64,000 nucleotides of DNA, taken from the NCBI GenBank assembly GCA_033807775.1, contig CM066314.1, forward strand, positions 93,350,929-93,414,928, in the 5' to 3' direction. The number at the start of each line of letters is the position of its first letter. Within the stretch, counting starts at the first letter, position 1. Source of the stretch: Saussurea involucrata (taxonomy: Eukaryota; Streptophyta; Magnoliopsida; Asterales; Asteraceae). Below, piece by piece: positions 33,300 to 44,136 of this stretch. A program made the position numbers and the translations under genes. The notes beneath the pieces are model-generated. The model ran no database searches. It was not told where the DNA came from and saw nothing but the letters and a program-made list of their open reading frames with translations.

Positions 33300-34641
33300 A
33301 AATCCTCTGTAAGTATAGCTTTATCTTCTGTAAATATGTATATATTTCTATTTTGCTTTACTTATTGCGTTGATTGATTTATTTCTGTATGTAAATTCTC
33401 AATCTTAAAAATTTCTTGAAATCTCAGAGCTTCTGTGGGTCTACTCATAACCTCTGACAACCCCTACAGAACCTCTGGAAAACATGACCTATGTTCTATG
33501 CAAAACTTATCATTCATTGATCCAAGCATAGGTCAAGGGGGAGCAAAAGGAAATTACTTGATCTACAGAGGTGAATCTATATCGACAGAAGTCAGACATC
33601 ACTGCCGAGAAAAGAAGAACCAAAAGGTATGCCTCTCGCACAAAAGGTTTTTGAAAACAGTTTTCTAGGACACAAATTGTCAAATATGTCCTAAAAATAC
33701 TGAGAATAACATTTCAAAAATCAAAAGCTTAAAAAGTTTCATAAAATTCGAATTAGGAGAAATTTAAGATCATAGAGCTTCTGCTGAGCTCAACAGAGGT
33801 TCTGCCAGAAATATGCTCTGTGATCCCAAATTAACCCTCTATCGATCTTTTGGAATGTTATCTCGGAAACCGAATACATACACCATGACCTTCACGAACA
33901 AAATTTTTTTCATAACAGTTTTCTCGGACACCAACTTTCAAATATGTCCGAAAAACATCTCTTAAAATAGATCAAAAATTGGATGATCAGAAAATTTAAT
34001 AGAATTTTTGTTATGAGATTTTTTCCCTCATAGAGCTTCTGCTGGCCCTCACAGAGCTTCTGCAAGTTCCAACAGAGCCACAAAACCTCTGCGAGTAAAA
34101 ACTCTTAACTAAAAATCCTATTGATCCTCTCCAATGCATTTACAAACGTTTTGGTTAAAGAAAAACCCCACAGAAGTCATGATAACAATGAGATTTATGA
34201 GAAAGGGATAAACATCAAAGATTTTCAAGATCACAGAGCTTCTGTAAATTACAGAAGTTCTGTCAATCTGTTACTTGGCATTTCTGTAGTAATAACGGTT
34301 ACTTTTACTGAGAGTGAATCACATGTGGCTAAGAACAACCCCACGCGCCTAACATTAATGGGCCGCGCACGACATCCTGTCATCTTCTGACATGGCCTAC
34401 GTGTCCCATTTTCATTGGGCGTACATAGAACGTTTTCTGTGGAAAGTTGTAGCCGCCGTTCTAACTTGAGTACGGATTCCAAATTTTAATCCATTACCAT
34501 ATATTTTACTCTTTCGAATTCTACCATTTTACCCACTTATAAAAACCAAGCTTACCCTCTCATAAACTTTTTACAAACTCTCATTCTTCTCCGGCGAAAC
34601 CCTGAAAAAAAACCCTGCAAGTATCTTATTCCCATTACCAA
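33300..34641 (+). other. pol-ORF3 spacer of D: purine tract, duplicated hairpins, promoter-like end
   Basis: This is non-coding. It holds an internal purine tract AAGGGGGAGCAAAAGG near 33535; two copies of a unit of about 258 bases, each with a 7-base-arm hairpin (33666-33693 and 33924-33951) followed by an AGAGCTTCTGCTG word; and, at the end, ACGTG (34399), ATTGG (34414) and TATAAAAA (34538-34545) about 100 bases before the ORF3 ATG. Confidence 0.7.
34538..34641 (+). promoter_or_regulatory. Promoter-like segment before ORF3 of D
   Basis: TATAAAAACC at 34538, a C/T-rich stretch (CTCTCATTCTTCTCC) about 40 bases on, and ATG at 34642. ACGTGTC (34399) and an inverted CCAAT box (34414) lie upstream. 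This layout resembles a plant RNA polymerase II promoter inside the element. It is conserved in G (62564-62653). Function is inferred only from motifs. Confidence 0.4.
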
Positions 34642-36044
34642 ATGGCTTCATCTTCTCAATCTATCTCCCATGCACACTCTCCGGCGAAGTCACCAGAACA
34701 TTCACCTGCTCATTCTGAACATTCAGAAACCCCAACCTTGCCCAAAACATTGAACTAGAAGATTTCGGCGATTCAGCAAACTTTGCTCCAACCACACATC
34801 TTCAAAACTTCATAGCAAAGGATCATTTCGAAAAGGTACTACCAATCAAATCCAACAATTGTTATTTGGTCCCCTCACCCACTGCTTTCGGCGAAGCCCA
34901 TGCCATTCTTCTAAACATAATGGAAAATCATATCCTCTTCCCTTTACTCTCAAGAACCCCAAAGAAAATTCCAGTTAGATATTTGAACCAGTTTTGGCAA
35001 AGTTGCTGATTTGACAAAGATGATTCTCTTATCAAAGGGTACATTTCAAAACCTGACAAATCTGAGCATCTGGAAATCAAGTTCAATAGAACAATGTTTT
35101 CACTTGAATTCAACCTACCAACAAGGGGTCTTCTTGGATTGAAGAAGTATGCAGAGCAACCAACAGACGACGAGATCTGTCGTTTCCTAGAAATGCTTGG
35201 GTACAACACCCCACTTAGGAAGAGAAATGACTTCTGCAGAGGCAGATTACCACCTCTGTGGAACACCTTGTTCTCAATTCTTAACAGTTGCCTGACAGGA
35301 AAGATAGGCAGTATTGACCAGAGCTCACATCAGGTATTAACCATCATGTATGGGGTTTACTATGATCTCCCACTGGATTACGCGACCATAATGATGCAAG
35401 AGATCATCAACACCATCGACAAAAAGAACAACACAAGAAGGGTCAAAGAGAACGATCCTAAGTTTCTACCACCTTTGCAATTCCAAAGAATACTGGGAGT
35501 TTTGTTCGAACCTCTGTTGCTGATACAGAAATGGCCAATGGAAGGGCCAATTCCCAAACAGTTCCCAATGAACAAAAATACCCCCACTGATCATGTAGAT
35601 GGCTACACACACTGCAGACCTTTGTCAAAGAAACTACTGAAGTATGCCTCGAATAAAACCCTTAAGAAAGAGTATATACGCGATCATAGAACTCCAAAAC
35701 CGAGTCCTATGACACCCCCGCGTTTAGGTGTCCCCCTAGGAACAATGATTGCAGAACCTCTTTCCACTCAAGAAGAAAAAGATCACAAATTAGCAAAACA
35801 GATGGCTATTCAACTTAGCTTCATAGCCAAACGTGCAGAGCTCATGGGAAAGAAGTCCTCTTCGAAATCTTCTGCCTCTACTCCAAAATCAAAAAGGAGG
35901 AAAACTGCAAAAGGCACCTCTACAAGCGCTGCAGAAGATCAACCTTCACCTCCTCGAAAACCACAGAGGAAGGGGCACCAAAACCTAAGAGGAGGAAAAC
36001 CAAAAAGAAGCATGGTAAATCACTTGAGAAATTGGTTACCATAG
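34642..36044 (+). pseudogene. Element D ORF3, N-terminal module
   Basis: Start ATG 34642 (MASSSQSISHAHSPAKSPEHS). G has four A where D has three near 34727, so D shifts frame and stops soon after; a TGA near 35007 replaces Arg. The module reopens at 35094: LPTRGLLGLKKY, DDEICRFLEMLGYNTPLRKRN, LPPLWNTLFSILN.CLTGK, MYGVYYDLPLDYA, LPPLQFQRILGVLFEPLLLIQKW. The end is basic and Ser-rich (KSSSKSSASTPKSKRRK). I see no membrane helix or signal peptide. The function is unknown. Confidence 0.75.
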
Positions 36045-36946
36045 AAGAGGAAGCAATCGCAGAAGAAAGAACTGCAGGAGAAGAAGATGCAGAAGCAGAA
36101 ATGACAGAAGAGGGGTATCAATCGCCCCATCAATCCCCAGATCGATTTGCTCACCAAGGAAACTTAAACGATTTCCTACAGAACCCCGACATTGCCAACA
36201 CTTTAAATACAGTAGGGTGGACGGCACAACCTCTCGACCACCATTCCCCAGAAGAACAATACTTCTCTATTTCTTGCATTGACACACATCTGCAAGAAGA
36301 TGATCAAACACCCAGAGATCAATCAGCCGAGACACCTGTTATTCTACAAAACCCCTACAGAGGAATTCGTCGTTGTGCTCAAAGAGACTCACCTATAGTT
36401 CGTGATCAATCGCCCCAGATCACATCACAACACCCTACAGAGGAATTCGTTTCCTCTGCCACACGCACACAACTAGGGCCTACCCTTCTTTCAGAGAGAA
36501 GTAGTGAGCACAACGACGAAGAGACTCTAGACAAGTCTCCGAGTCAACAGAAGGATAATCTAGTACCCACCTCTGAAGTGGATCTAGACAATGTCATTCA
36601 CAGAACTTCTGTAGAGTCTGAAGCACTAGATGCTTCTGCTCAAAGATCAGATGGAAATTCTTCCACCCCCAACATACAAACAAGGGTGAACGAAGGTGTC
36701 CCAGGAGCAGGGACTCACTCTGGAGACGAATGTGTTCCTCCAGAGGTTACACCAGGGACCCAAGTATCAAGGGATGAGTTCCAAACCCTTGTCACCTCTG
36801 TGAACCAAACCATGAAAGAGTTGCAAGGCTCTTTCACATCTTTTGCAGAGAAAACATCAACGGCCTTGCTGAATCTGAACACCAAAATGGACAATCTGTC
36901 CACAGAGGTGAAAACAGCCATCACAGAGATAAAATCTTCTGCTTAA
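36032..36946 (+). pseudogene. Element D ORF3, central linker
   Basis: Low-complexity acidic region rich in Glu, Ser, Thr, Gln; homologous by eye to 46245-46913 of E (TEEFVSSATRTQLGP, DKSPSQ, CVPPEVTPGTQV, FQTLVTS). Its end is helical (FTSFAEKTSTALLNLNTKMDNLS), a possible coiled coil. A stop at 36944-36946 and frame changes separate it from the C-terminal part. Confidence 0.7.
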
Positions 36947-39154
36947 ACAACTGCCACAACTACAGCCACTTCTGCTGCTAAAGATTTTGGAATAGCTGCA
37001 ACTTCTGCATTCAAGGAATCAGTAAAACATTTCCTTGAACAAATGAACAAGAAATCCAACAAATCACAGAGCATCACACCTGCAGAACTACAGAAGGCTC
37101 TGCAAAATGTTGAAGAAGAGGCAATGCGCAACACTACAATAATGCAGGCAAAAGATTACATGACCAGAGCACAGCTGACAGAGCTCGGTTAAAATGTCAT
37201 AAACCAGGTCACAGAAGTCATTGTCTCCTTCACTACTGCAAATGCAAATTACGTCAAAGATTTCAGAAAGAGTGTCGGCAAAATGCGCTTCAACACAGAA
37301 GCAGAGCTTGCAACTCTATTCGGCCTCTGTGATGATGTATGTGCGAAGTTGATGGCCGCAGGAGCAGAACTACCAAAGAAACCCAAAGCTTCCTGCAGAG
37401 CAGAGGGTATTTCTGATAAAAGTCAGGATGATTCTGATGGTGACCATCCTGGTCCATCAGATAATCCTGAGGGGGAGAATATAAGGGAGAAAGCTACGAC
37501 CAGAGGATTACAAGCTCCACCAATCGCAGCAGATCCAATCAGTCAAGCCCCTCCAGAACAAACCCAAGATCAACAACAAAATCAACAGACCACAGAGACA
37601 ACACCCATCTCTGTGGAATCAAGTCCTGAAGAAACCAATATTCCAGAAGTTGGTCAGCAAACCACAGAGGCAACAACCACCCCTGTGGTAATCATTTTGG
37701 AAGAAAGTCCTTCAACAAAATCAACAGAAAAACCCCAAACTATACCAAGAAGAAATTCGATTGCCACCAAACCAAAAAGAGCAACGACCTCTGCTTCTGA
37801 TGTTCTGAGAAAGTTGCACAATACAATGACTAAACGAATGGCGCAGAGAGAAGAAGAAAGGCACAAGTTCACATTATCTTTCAAAATGGCAAGAAGATTC
37901 GATGTCCAATCTTCATCAACAGAAATAGAGCACACAGAAGAAGTCACCAAAGAACCTCCAACAGAGGTTACAGAGCAACTCAAGCCAACAGAACCATCGC
38001 CACAAAAGTCCTCTAAAACACAAGTGTCAAAACCTACAGAGGCAACCATCAAGCCAACAGAAGCACCAACCTCCAAACCTACAGAAGAAACAGGTTCTGC
38101 ACCTCCAAAAGTCAAAGACAAGGGTAAAGCAATACTGACAGAAGAGCCCAAGAAAAAGAAATCATTGCCCAAGCCTACAGAAAAATTGATGAAAAGCGCT
38201 TTTGATGCCTTTCAAACTCCAAAGCCTGAAGAAGAGGACTGGGCATATGGATTAAAGCCTCTGACAGACATTCCTCTAACTGGCAGAGCTGCAGAAGTTG
38301 TTCAAAAGATGGAGAGTCTCAGAAGACAAGTACCACAACCTGGTCCAACACATGAAGAGATGGAAGAAGTGGTATACAAATACCTCTACAAACAAACCTT
38401 TCAGACCAATCACCCAACAGATCATGTGACAGATCCAAGGATCAGAGAAGAATTTGAGAACATCTTCAGCAGAACAAAGCCAAGAACCAAAGCAGAAGTC
38501 TTCTCAATCCACAAGATCAAAAAGGTAATCTTCTGCAGATTCTCCTTCACAAGAACCTATCCAAGAGTCAGGTACAATCTTTACAGAGTCAAAAGGGTAA
38601 ATAATTCAGAAACCACCTTCGCCGATGCTGACATAAGGAATCTGAATCCCTATGTTCTACCTGAACTTCTGCAATGGACAAAGGACAACTACAACACAGA
38701 GCCAAACACCAGAGCCTATCAAGTGTTAAGAAAAGCAATGAGGGAAAAGCTTCTGATCTACAGTATGATAGATTTTCAACTAGGAAAGGATCTTGGTCTC
38801 AAACATCTGAATTTACGACCACCAGAAGATCGCTGCCCACCCGACGTCGTGCCCAACTCTATCATTACAGAACCAAAATTCGGGTTAGTATTTCAAAACC
38901 CACAAGGCGAAGTCAAACTCTTTGTGTGCATGGACTGTTAGAAGTACGCAACTAGTACTCTGAACAAGTTCAGAGCAAGCCTTGTAAAATACAGAGGTAC
39001 AGAGAAAATGGATAGAGATGCTGCAGATACTTTCATCAGAGAGATTGATGCCACAATCCGCCTAAGAGAACTCTGCATCAGTTTCTACAAAGAGATCAGA
39101 AGAATCGGAAGAGACAACAGAAGCTACAACGATTTCAAAGATGCCAAAATCTGA
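36947..39154 (+). pseudogene. Element D ORF3, C-terminal half
   Basis: Open mainly from 37283 to 38941. It contains a helical start (RFNTEAELATLFGLCDDVC), a purine-tract-encoded PEGEN at about 37468, long Thr/Pro/Glu repeats (KPTEA units, 37960-38180), and the C-terminal module: ITKVIFCRF-like start, FADADIRNLNPYVLP, AYQVLRKAMREKLLIYSMIDF, LNLRPPEDRCP, SIITEPKFGLVFQNP. TAG at 38939-38941 replaces Gln (CAG in E); the frame then continues 70 codons to TGA 39152-39154. Confidence 0.75.
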
Positions 39155-39339
39155 TTCTCAAACCTCAAATCTCTGCAAATCAAGTCAAAGTTTATCTTTC
39201 ATTGTACTCAAATGCAAAATGCCTCTGGCATATTTTCTAAATGAAAGAACTTTCGAGGTATTGTTTAACCTCTGTCTTATCTAACTTAGCCTAACTAAAC
39301 TCAAGTTCATTTTTTATTTTTCACTACTTAGGGGGAGAT
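39155..39339 (+). other. 3' untranslated region and polypurine tract of D
   Basis: A/T-rich, with the purine tract TTAGGGGGAGAT (39328-39339) directly before the LTR. Confidence 0.85.
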
Positions 39340-40176
39340 TGTTAGCTTCAATCTTCCTAATCATAGAAGTAATTAGAAGTAGTGAAAAATAGGCCAAGTG
39401 AAGAAAGCCTCTTATAGAGGCTCTATCGAACTTACCGAGAGATCAAGGTCAATAAGCTACATAAGCTAAAGAGACGCCCTACAGAAGCTCTGTCATACGC
39501 GCAAAGAAGACCAATGACTCGGAATCCGGTGAAGACTGCTCTACAAAGGACCAGACCACAGAACCTCTGTAATACTTTACAGAGCCTCTGTGATCCTCTT
39601 CAAAGACTTCAAAGATATTTATAATATCTTGCTACTGTTACAGGACCTGTTCATCAACTTGCATGGTAGCATGCCCTGTCCAACTGCAACGTGTCAAACT
39701 CTGATTGGATTCAATAGGGCTTTGTACATTATAGACGCCTGCTGCATTAAATGCAATACAACACGTCCAAACTGTTCATGCCATCCGTCCAACTATTCAT
39801 ACCATCCATTATGAATAGTAGCTTATGCTTTATGGTCCCTTAGAGTAGTATATAAGGAAGACTCATGTTGAGTTCTTCCTATCGATCGAACAATCGAAAC
39901 AAGAAATCAAGAGAGAAAAACATCACAAGAACACACAGCTTAAACACTTTGAGAGTCATATCTGTTTTAAAGCTTTGCTTACTCACTGTTCTTGAATCTG
40001 TTCTTAATATATATATTTAGTAAACTTTGAGATATTATTTCCTGTTCACTGTTTATTTATATTGTGTTCTAAATCTATCAATAATATCTGTTAGTTCTTC
40101 AAATACGCTTCCGCATCAAACTCAAACTTGAACTAATAGATCTGATAATCTTGTTTAAACAAAACGGGAACCAACA
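39340..40176 (+). repeat. 3' LTR of D (837 bp)
   Basis: Same length as the 5' LTR, TGTTAGCTTC ... CCAACA. It keeps the U3 hairpin (39565-39584); the CAGAGGCTCTG palindrome is damaged here (TAGAGGCTCTA). TATA at 39849-39855. It is followed by TGAAC at 40177-40181. Confidence 0.95.
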
Positions 40177-40181
40177 TGAAC

Positions 40182-42057
40182 TACATTCACAGCTAGATCA
40201 GTGTGCTAATGAGAAAACAGAGATTGTTTATCAATGCTATGCTCTTCAAATTCAGCACAGGAGTTTGTCAATAAAATAATTGATCTCGAAACCAAACTCC
40301 ACAAAAGAGGCCAAACAGACCAGACTATTCATATGAATAAACCCAAGGAAGTCACATACTTTAACAAGGAATGGGGAATCGGATACGATAACCCACATCA
40401 CTTGAAAAAGGGTATATACCTCACACCTACTCTATATGATTTTGGGTGTCTGGGCATAGACAAAAAGTATCCAGAGTTTAGGATAAGATGGACTGGTCCT
40501 CTTGAACCTGAAAAGGAAGAGGAAACTGAGGAATATAAGCGCAAACACACGACCAAAATGCAACTTCCTTTTTGCTACGAGCCTACAAACTATTATTATG
40601 AGAAATATCCAAAGAAATACCTCTCGAATGACTACTTTGACGGCTATAAGGTTGTGACGCCCAAGGATTCCTCTAACAAGGATGAGGTCCAAGCAACCGA
40701 ACCCAAAACTGAGACGGATGAGTTTAAACTCTATTTTCCCCCTCTCGTTTTGGAAGCAAAAATAGTCGAGTTAGAGGAGTCACTCGAGAAGGAAAGGTCA
40801 AGTTTTCAAAAGGAAAAGCAAGCGCTTATCACAGGACTTGAGAATCTTAAATCCGTAAAAACCGAAGCTGTGTCGGATGAAGGACAGGAAATCCTTCGGT
40901 GTGAAATAAATAAGCTCACATCAAAACTGTCTGCCTTGGCAACAGAGGCGATGAAGGAGCATACGAGAAATGGTCAACTCCAAGAGCAGATTGACCTACT
41001 CGAAAATGAAAAGCAGATTTCACCCGAACTTTCCTCCAACTCATCTGATACATCTTCGTGCAAAGCTTTCATAGGCAAACTCTCTTCACAATACGGTAAA
41101 GAGTCTCAAGATAAGTGTGTTTTAAGGAATTTAAACTCTGATTTTTTCCTAGCTTCCGCACCGAATTCCCCGAAGCACACAGACACAAAGTGTTCCTCAC
41201 CTCCCTCGACCAGTCCAAGTCCAGTGATTTCGGATATAGATTTTTCAGAATTTATGAATTCCGAGGGTAATTCTGAGGAAGAGTTTGAATCGTTCCCCTT
41301 CGACAAACCTCTTCCAAGTCATACTGTCTTTCTCTCACCGGTAGTTAATCGACCTGTCAATTTTCAAAAGGGCGAATGTTCCAAACCTAAGACCCCGGCT
41401 GTGATTAAGGTTTCTAAAACTGAATCACATTCTCAAAAACAATCACAGCTGAGCCTAAAGACCAGTCGATCAACTGATAGAAATCCTGTTTCCTCAAAAT
41501 CCACTAACCATGTCGTCAATGTTGTTTTAGATAAAACCGGTCGAGCTAAACAGGACAAACAAAAGTGGCTAGCTAAGGAATCTATCGAGAATGCTGCATC
41601 AAAGTCATTTAATACTGTCTTTTATCCTAGAATGAACAAAAATGATTGTGCTTGGAATCATATGAATGATTTTGTTGAACAAGACATTAAATTTCCGATT
41701 AAACTTTATTCCATTCAGCAATTGATTCAATTATCGCACGATTGTTTGTGTTGTTCTAGTTGTGGTTGGAATGACTTTGATGACATTAATAATACTGATT
41801 GGTTTGGGTCATATCATATGTATACTTTTGCACCTAAACGCAAACCCCGTAAAAGCAAAAAGAAAAATAATACAAAACGGGGTTCCCACTCAGAGGTTAA
41901 ACCCAAGCAAGAAAGGAAACCCGCTTCAAAACGGGTTCCTCCTACTGAGGGTAAACCGACACCCAAGAGGCAATCTGCTTCAAAACAGGTTCCTCCGAAA
42001 GGTGTAAAACTTAACCCTCCAGGAGCCATTTTCAAATGGGTACCTAAGGTCCGCTAA
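40182..42057 (+). pseudogene. Element C gag, C-terminal half (right of D)
   Basis: It resumes the gag of C with a short broken stretch and then one 607-codon frame from about 40234: coiled coil (DLETKLHKRGQTDQTI), the module TYFNKEWGIGYDNP ... KKYPEFRIRWTGPLEPE, LPFCYEP, more coiled coil, the Ser/Pro region, the Cys-rich module HDCLCCSSCGWNDFDD, basic Lys/Pro repeats, and FKWVPKVR followed by TAA (42055-42057). The long frame with no stop suggests selection lasted until recently; the N-terminal half is damaged. Confidence 0.83.
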
Positions 42058-42059
42058 AC

Positions 42060-43303
42060 TTGTTTTTGCAGGACGGTCATGTGTGGTACTTAGATTCTGG
42101 ATGCTCCAAGCACATGACCGGAAGGAGGGAGCTTCTCACGAACTACAAGGAACAATATTGCGGAGACGTGAGATTCGAAAACGATGACAAGGCACCGATT
42201 TTGGGCTACGGCGACATTATCCAAGACAAGATCACCATAAAGAAAGTCTCATACGTCGCGGGATTGGGATACAACTTGTTCATCATCGGCCAATTCTGTG
42301 ATAAAGATCTCGAGGTCAGATTCAAAGCAAAAAGGTGTAGCATACTCACTGACGCCGGAACGGAGCTACTGGTTGGAATCCGAAAGAACATCCTCTACAC
42401 CATCGACCTTGCAGCGCTGAAGACAGATAATTCTATCTGCCTGATGTCAAAGGCCAATTCCCAGCAAGCGTGGATTTGGCATCGACGTCTCTCGCACCTG
42501 AACTTCAAGAGTATCAACAAACTGGTGCTTGGCAGACACGTAAAAGGCATGTCCGACCTTCAATTCGTGAAGGACCGACTCTGCGGGGCATGCGAAATGG
42601 GAAAGATGAAGCGAGCAACGCACAAGCCAAAGGCCGCTACGAGAATGTCTCGGTCCCTCGAACTTATCCATATGGATTTGTGTAGACCGATGCGTGTTCA
42701 GAGCATCAACAAACGCAAGTACGTCCTGGTGGTGGTGGATGATTTCTCACGGTACACTTGGGTGAAGTTCCTACGTTCGAAGGACGAAACCCCGGAGCTG
42801 ATTATCGACCACTTGAAGACTATACAACTGAACCTTCGACAACAAGTTCAGACCATCAGGACCGACAATGGGACAGAGTTTGAAAATCAAACGGTGAACG
42901 AATACCCGACTTCAGTCGGTATCTCGCAATCCTTCTCGGTCGCACGCACTCCTCAGCAAAACAGAGTGGTGGAAAGACGCAACCGTACCCTCGTCGAAGC
43001 CGCTCGCACGATGCTATCACAATCGAAGCTGCCTTTATTTCTCTGGGCCGAAGCGGTGTCAACTACATGCTACACGCAAAACCGCTCCATCATCAATAAG
43101 CGGTTCAACAAGACACCGTACGAGATCATCAACAACCGCATCCCGAACATAAAATACTTCCACGCGTTCGGATGCACGTGCTACGTCCTCAATGACAAGG
43201 ATGATCTCGGCAATTTCAGTCCAAAGGCAGATGAAGGAGTTTTTATAGGATACTCCATGCAGGCTAAGGCGTATCGCGTTTACAACAAAAGGACCAAAAC
43301 TAT
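42060..43303 (+). pseudogene. Element C protease and integrase, cut by E
   Basis: The frame is -1 to gag and begins after TTGTTTTTGCAG. Protease start VWYLDSGCSKHMTG; integrase zinc finger HRRLSHLNF ... CGACEMGK; catalytic IHMDLCRP, TDNGTEF and NRVVERRNRT (all acids present, although two conserved Gly are Arg), and GVFIGYSMQAKAYRVYN. It stays open for over 410 codons. It is cut after NKRTK by the LTR of E; the last few residues and stop of the open frame are E sequence. Confidence 0.83.
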
Positions 43304-44001
43304 TGATCCCGATATTACTTAACAATGATATAAATCTCTATTAGTTCGAACAAAAGAGTATGCAGAAGAGTTTTAAAGAACTAAAGAGATGCTCGGTAGA
43401 AAAACACACAAAATCAAATACGTGAAATAGTAATAACACAAAAGTTTAACTCAATGATTCACTATATTTTGATTAATCAAGAACACCAAGAACACCGAAG
43501 GTATAAAAATATTCTGCTCTAAAATAGGTGTGTGTGTGTTGTGCAAAAGTTGATAGAAGAGCTCTACATGGGCCTTCTATTTATACTATTCTTTAGGGGA
43601 CATTTAGGGGACAAGAAGTACTAAAGATACAAAGACAACATCGTGGAATTTCCTCAGGTACAACGTTAACGTAGTGCGCCGTTTTCTGCAAAGGATGCAA
43701 CCCATCAGAGGTGGATACGTGGAATGTACAGGGCACGCCTTGTACGAATGATCTTCATGATCTTCTTACAGTAGAGGCACGTGAGAGGCACGAACTTCTT
43801 TGTCTTTATCTTCATTCTTCCAAGTCTTCTAAGTCTTCATACCACAGAGTCTCTGTCAAGTGTGACAGAGGCTATGTGGCCTTGTCCTCTGAGAACGTCT
43901 TCTGTCGGATTCTTCACTTGGTGTCTTGGCAGAGGCTCTGTCGATGTTTTATACTTAGCCTATTTTCAATACTTCTTTATACGTAGAAGTTGGAGCTAAC
44001 A
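43304..44001 (-). repeat. 3' LTR of E (698 bp)
   Basis: Plus-strand edges TGATCCCG ... GGAGCTAACA. By eye it aligns with the D LTR in reverse (TCTATTAGTT near 43335; GCAGAGGCTCTGTC near 43930). Hairpin CTCTGTCA/TGACAGAG at 43851-43870. Confidence 0.78.
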
Positions 44002-44014
44002 GTCTCCCCCTAAG
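44002..44014 (-). other. Polypurine tract of E
   Basis: The minus strand reads CTTAGGGGGAGAC directly before TGTTAGC. Confidence 0.85.
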
Positions 44015-44136
44015 CATTGAACAATAAAAAATTTAAAAATGTATAGTTTTCTAAGCTAAGAACAAGACAAGAGGTGTTTGACCTCTGTTGAAGATTTTCT
44101 TTCATATAAGGATATGCCAGAGGCATTTATATTTGA

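Larger units (their letters stand above)
25659..40176 (+). mobile_element. Complete giant Copia retrotransposon D (14.5 kb)
   Basis: Two 837-bp LTRs (25659-26495 and 39340-40176) lie inside a TGAAC duplication. Internal order is primer site, gag (1,060 codons), protease, integrase, RT, RNase H, a 1.3-kb spacer with duplicated hairpins, ORF3 (about 1,500 codons) and purine tract. The LTRs differ by roughly 19 substitutions by hand count (about 2.3%). Gag, pol and ORF3 each contain stops, frameshifts or a deletion relative to G, so D is structurally complete but not coding-competent. Confidence 0.95.
22794..43303 (+). mobile_element. Copia retrotransposon C, split by D and cut by E
   Basis: 5' LTR at 22794, leader, gag (24115-25658 and 40182-42057) and pol start (42060-43303). 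D sits in gag at 25658/25659 and E in the integrase at 43303/43304. C itself sits in the gag of B, with CTTCA (22789-22793) as candidate left target duplication. It is closely related to A through gag and integrase. The rest of pol, any ORF3 and the 3' LTR lie beyond the window. Confidence 0.85.

Noticed and set aside
33300..34641. CRISPR-like or regulatory RNA array in the D spacer
   Set aside because: Only two units, 258 bases apart, in a plant retrotransposon; spacer-repeat structure is absent, although the hairpins themselves are reported above.
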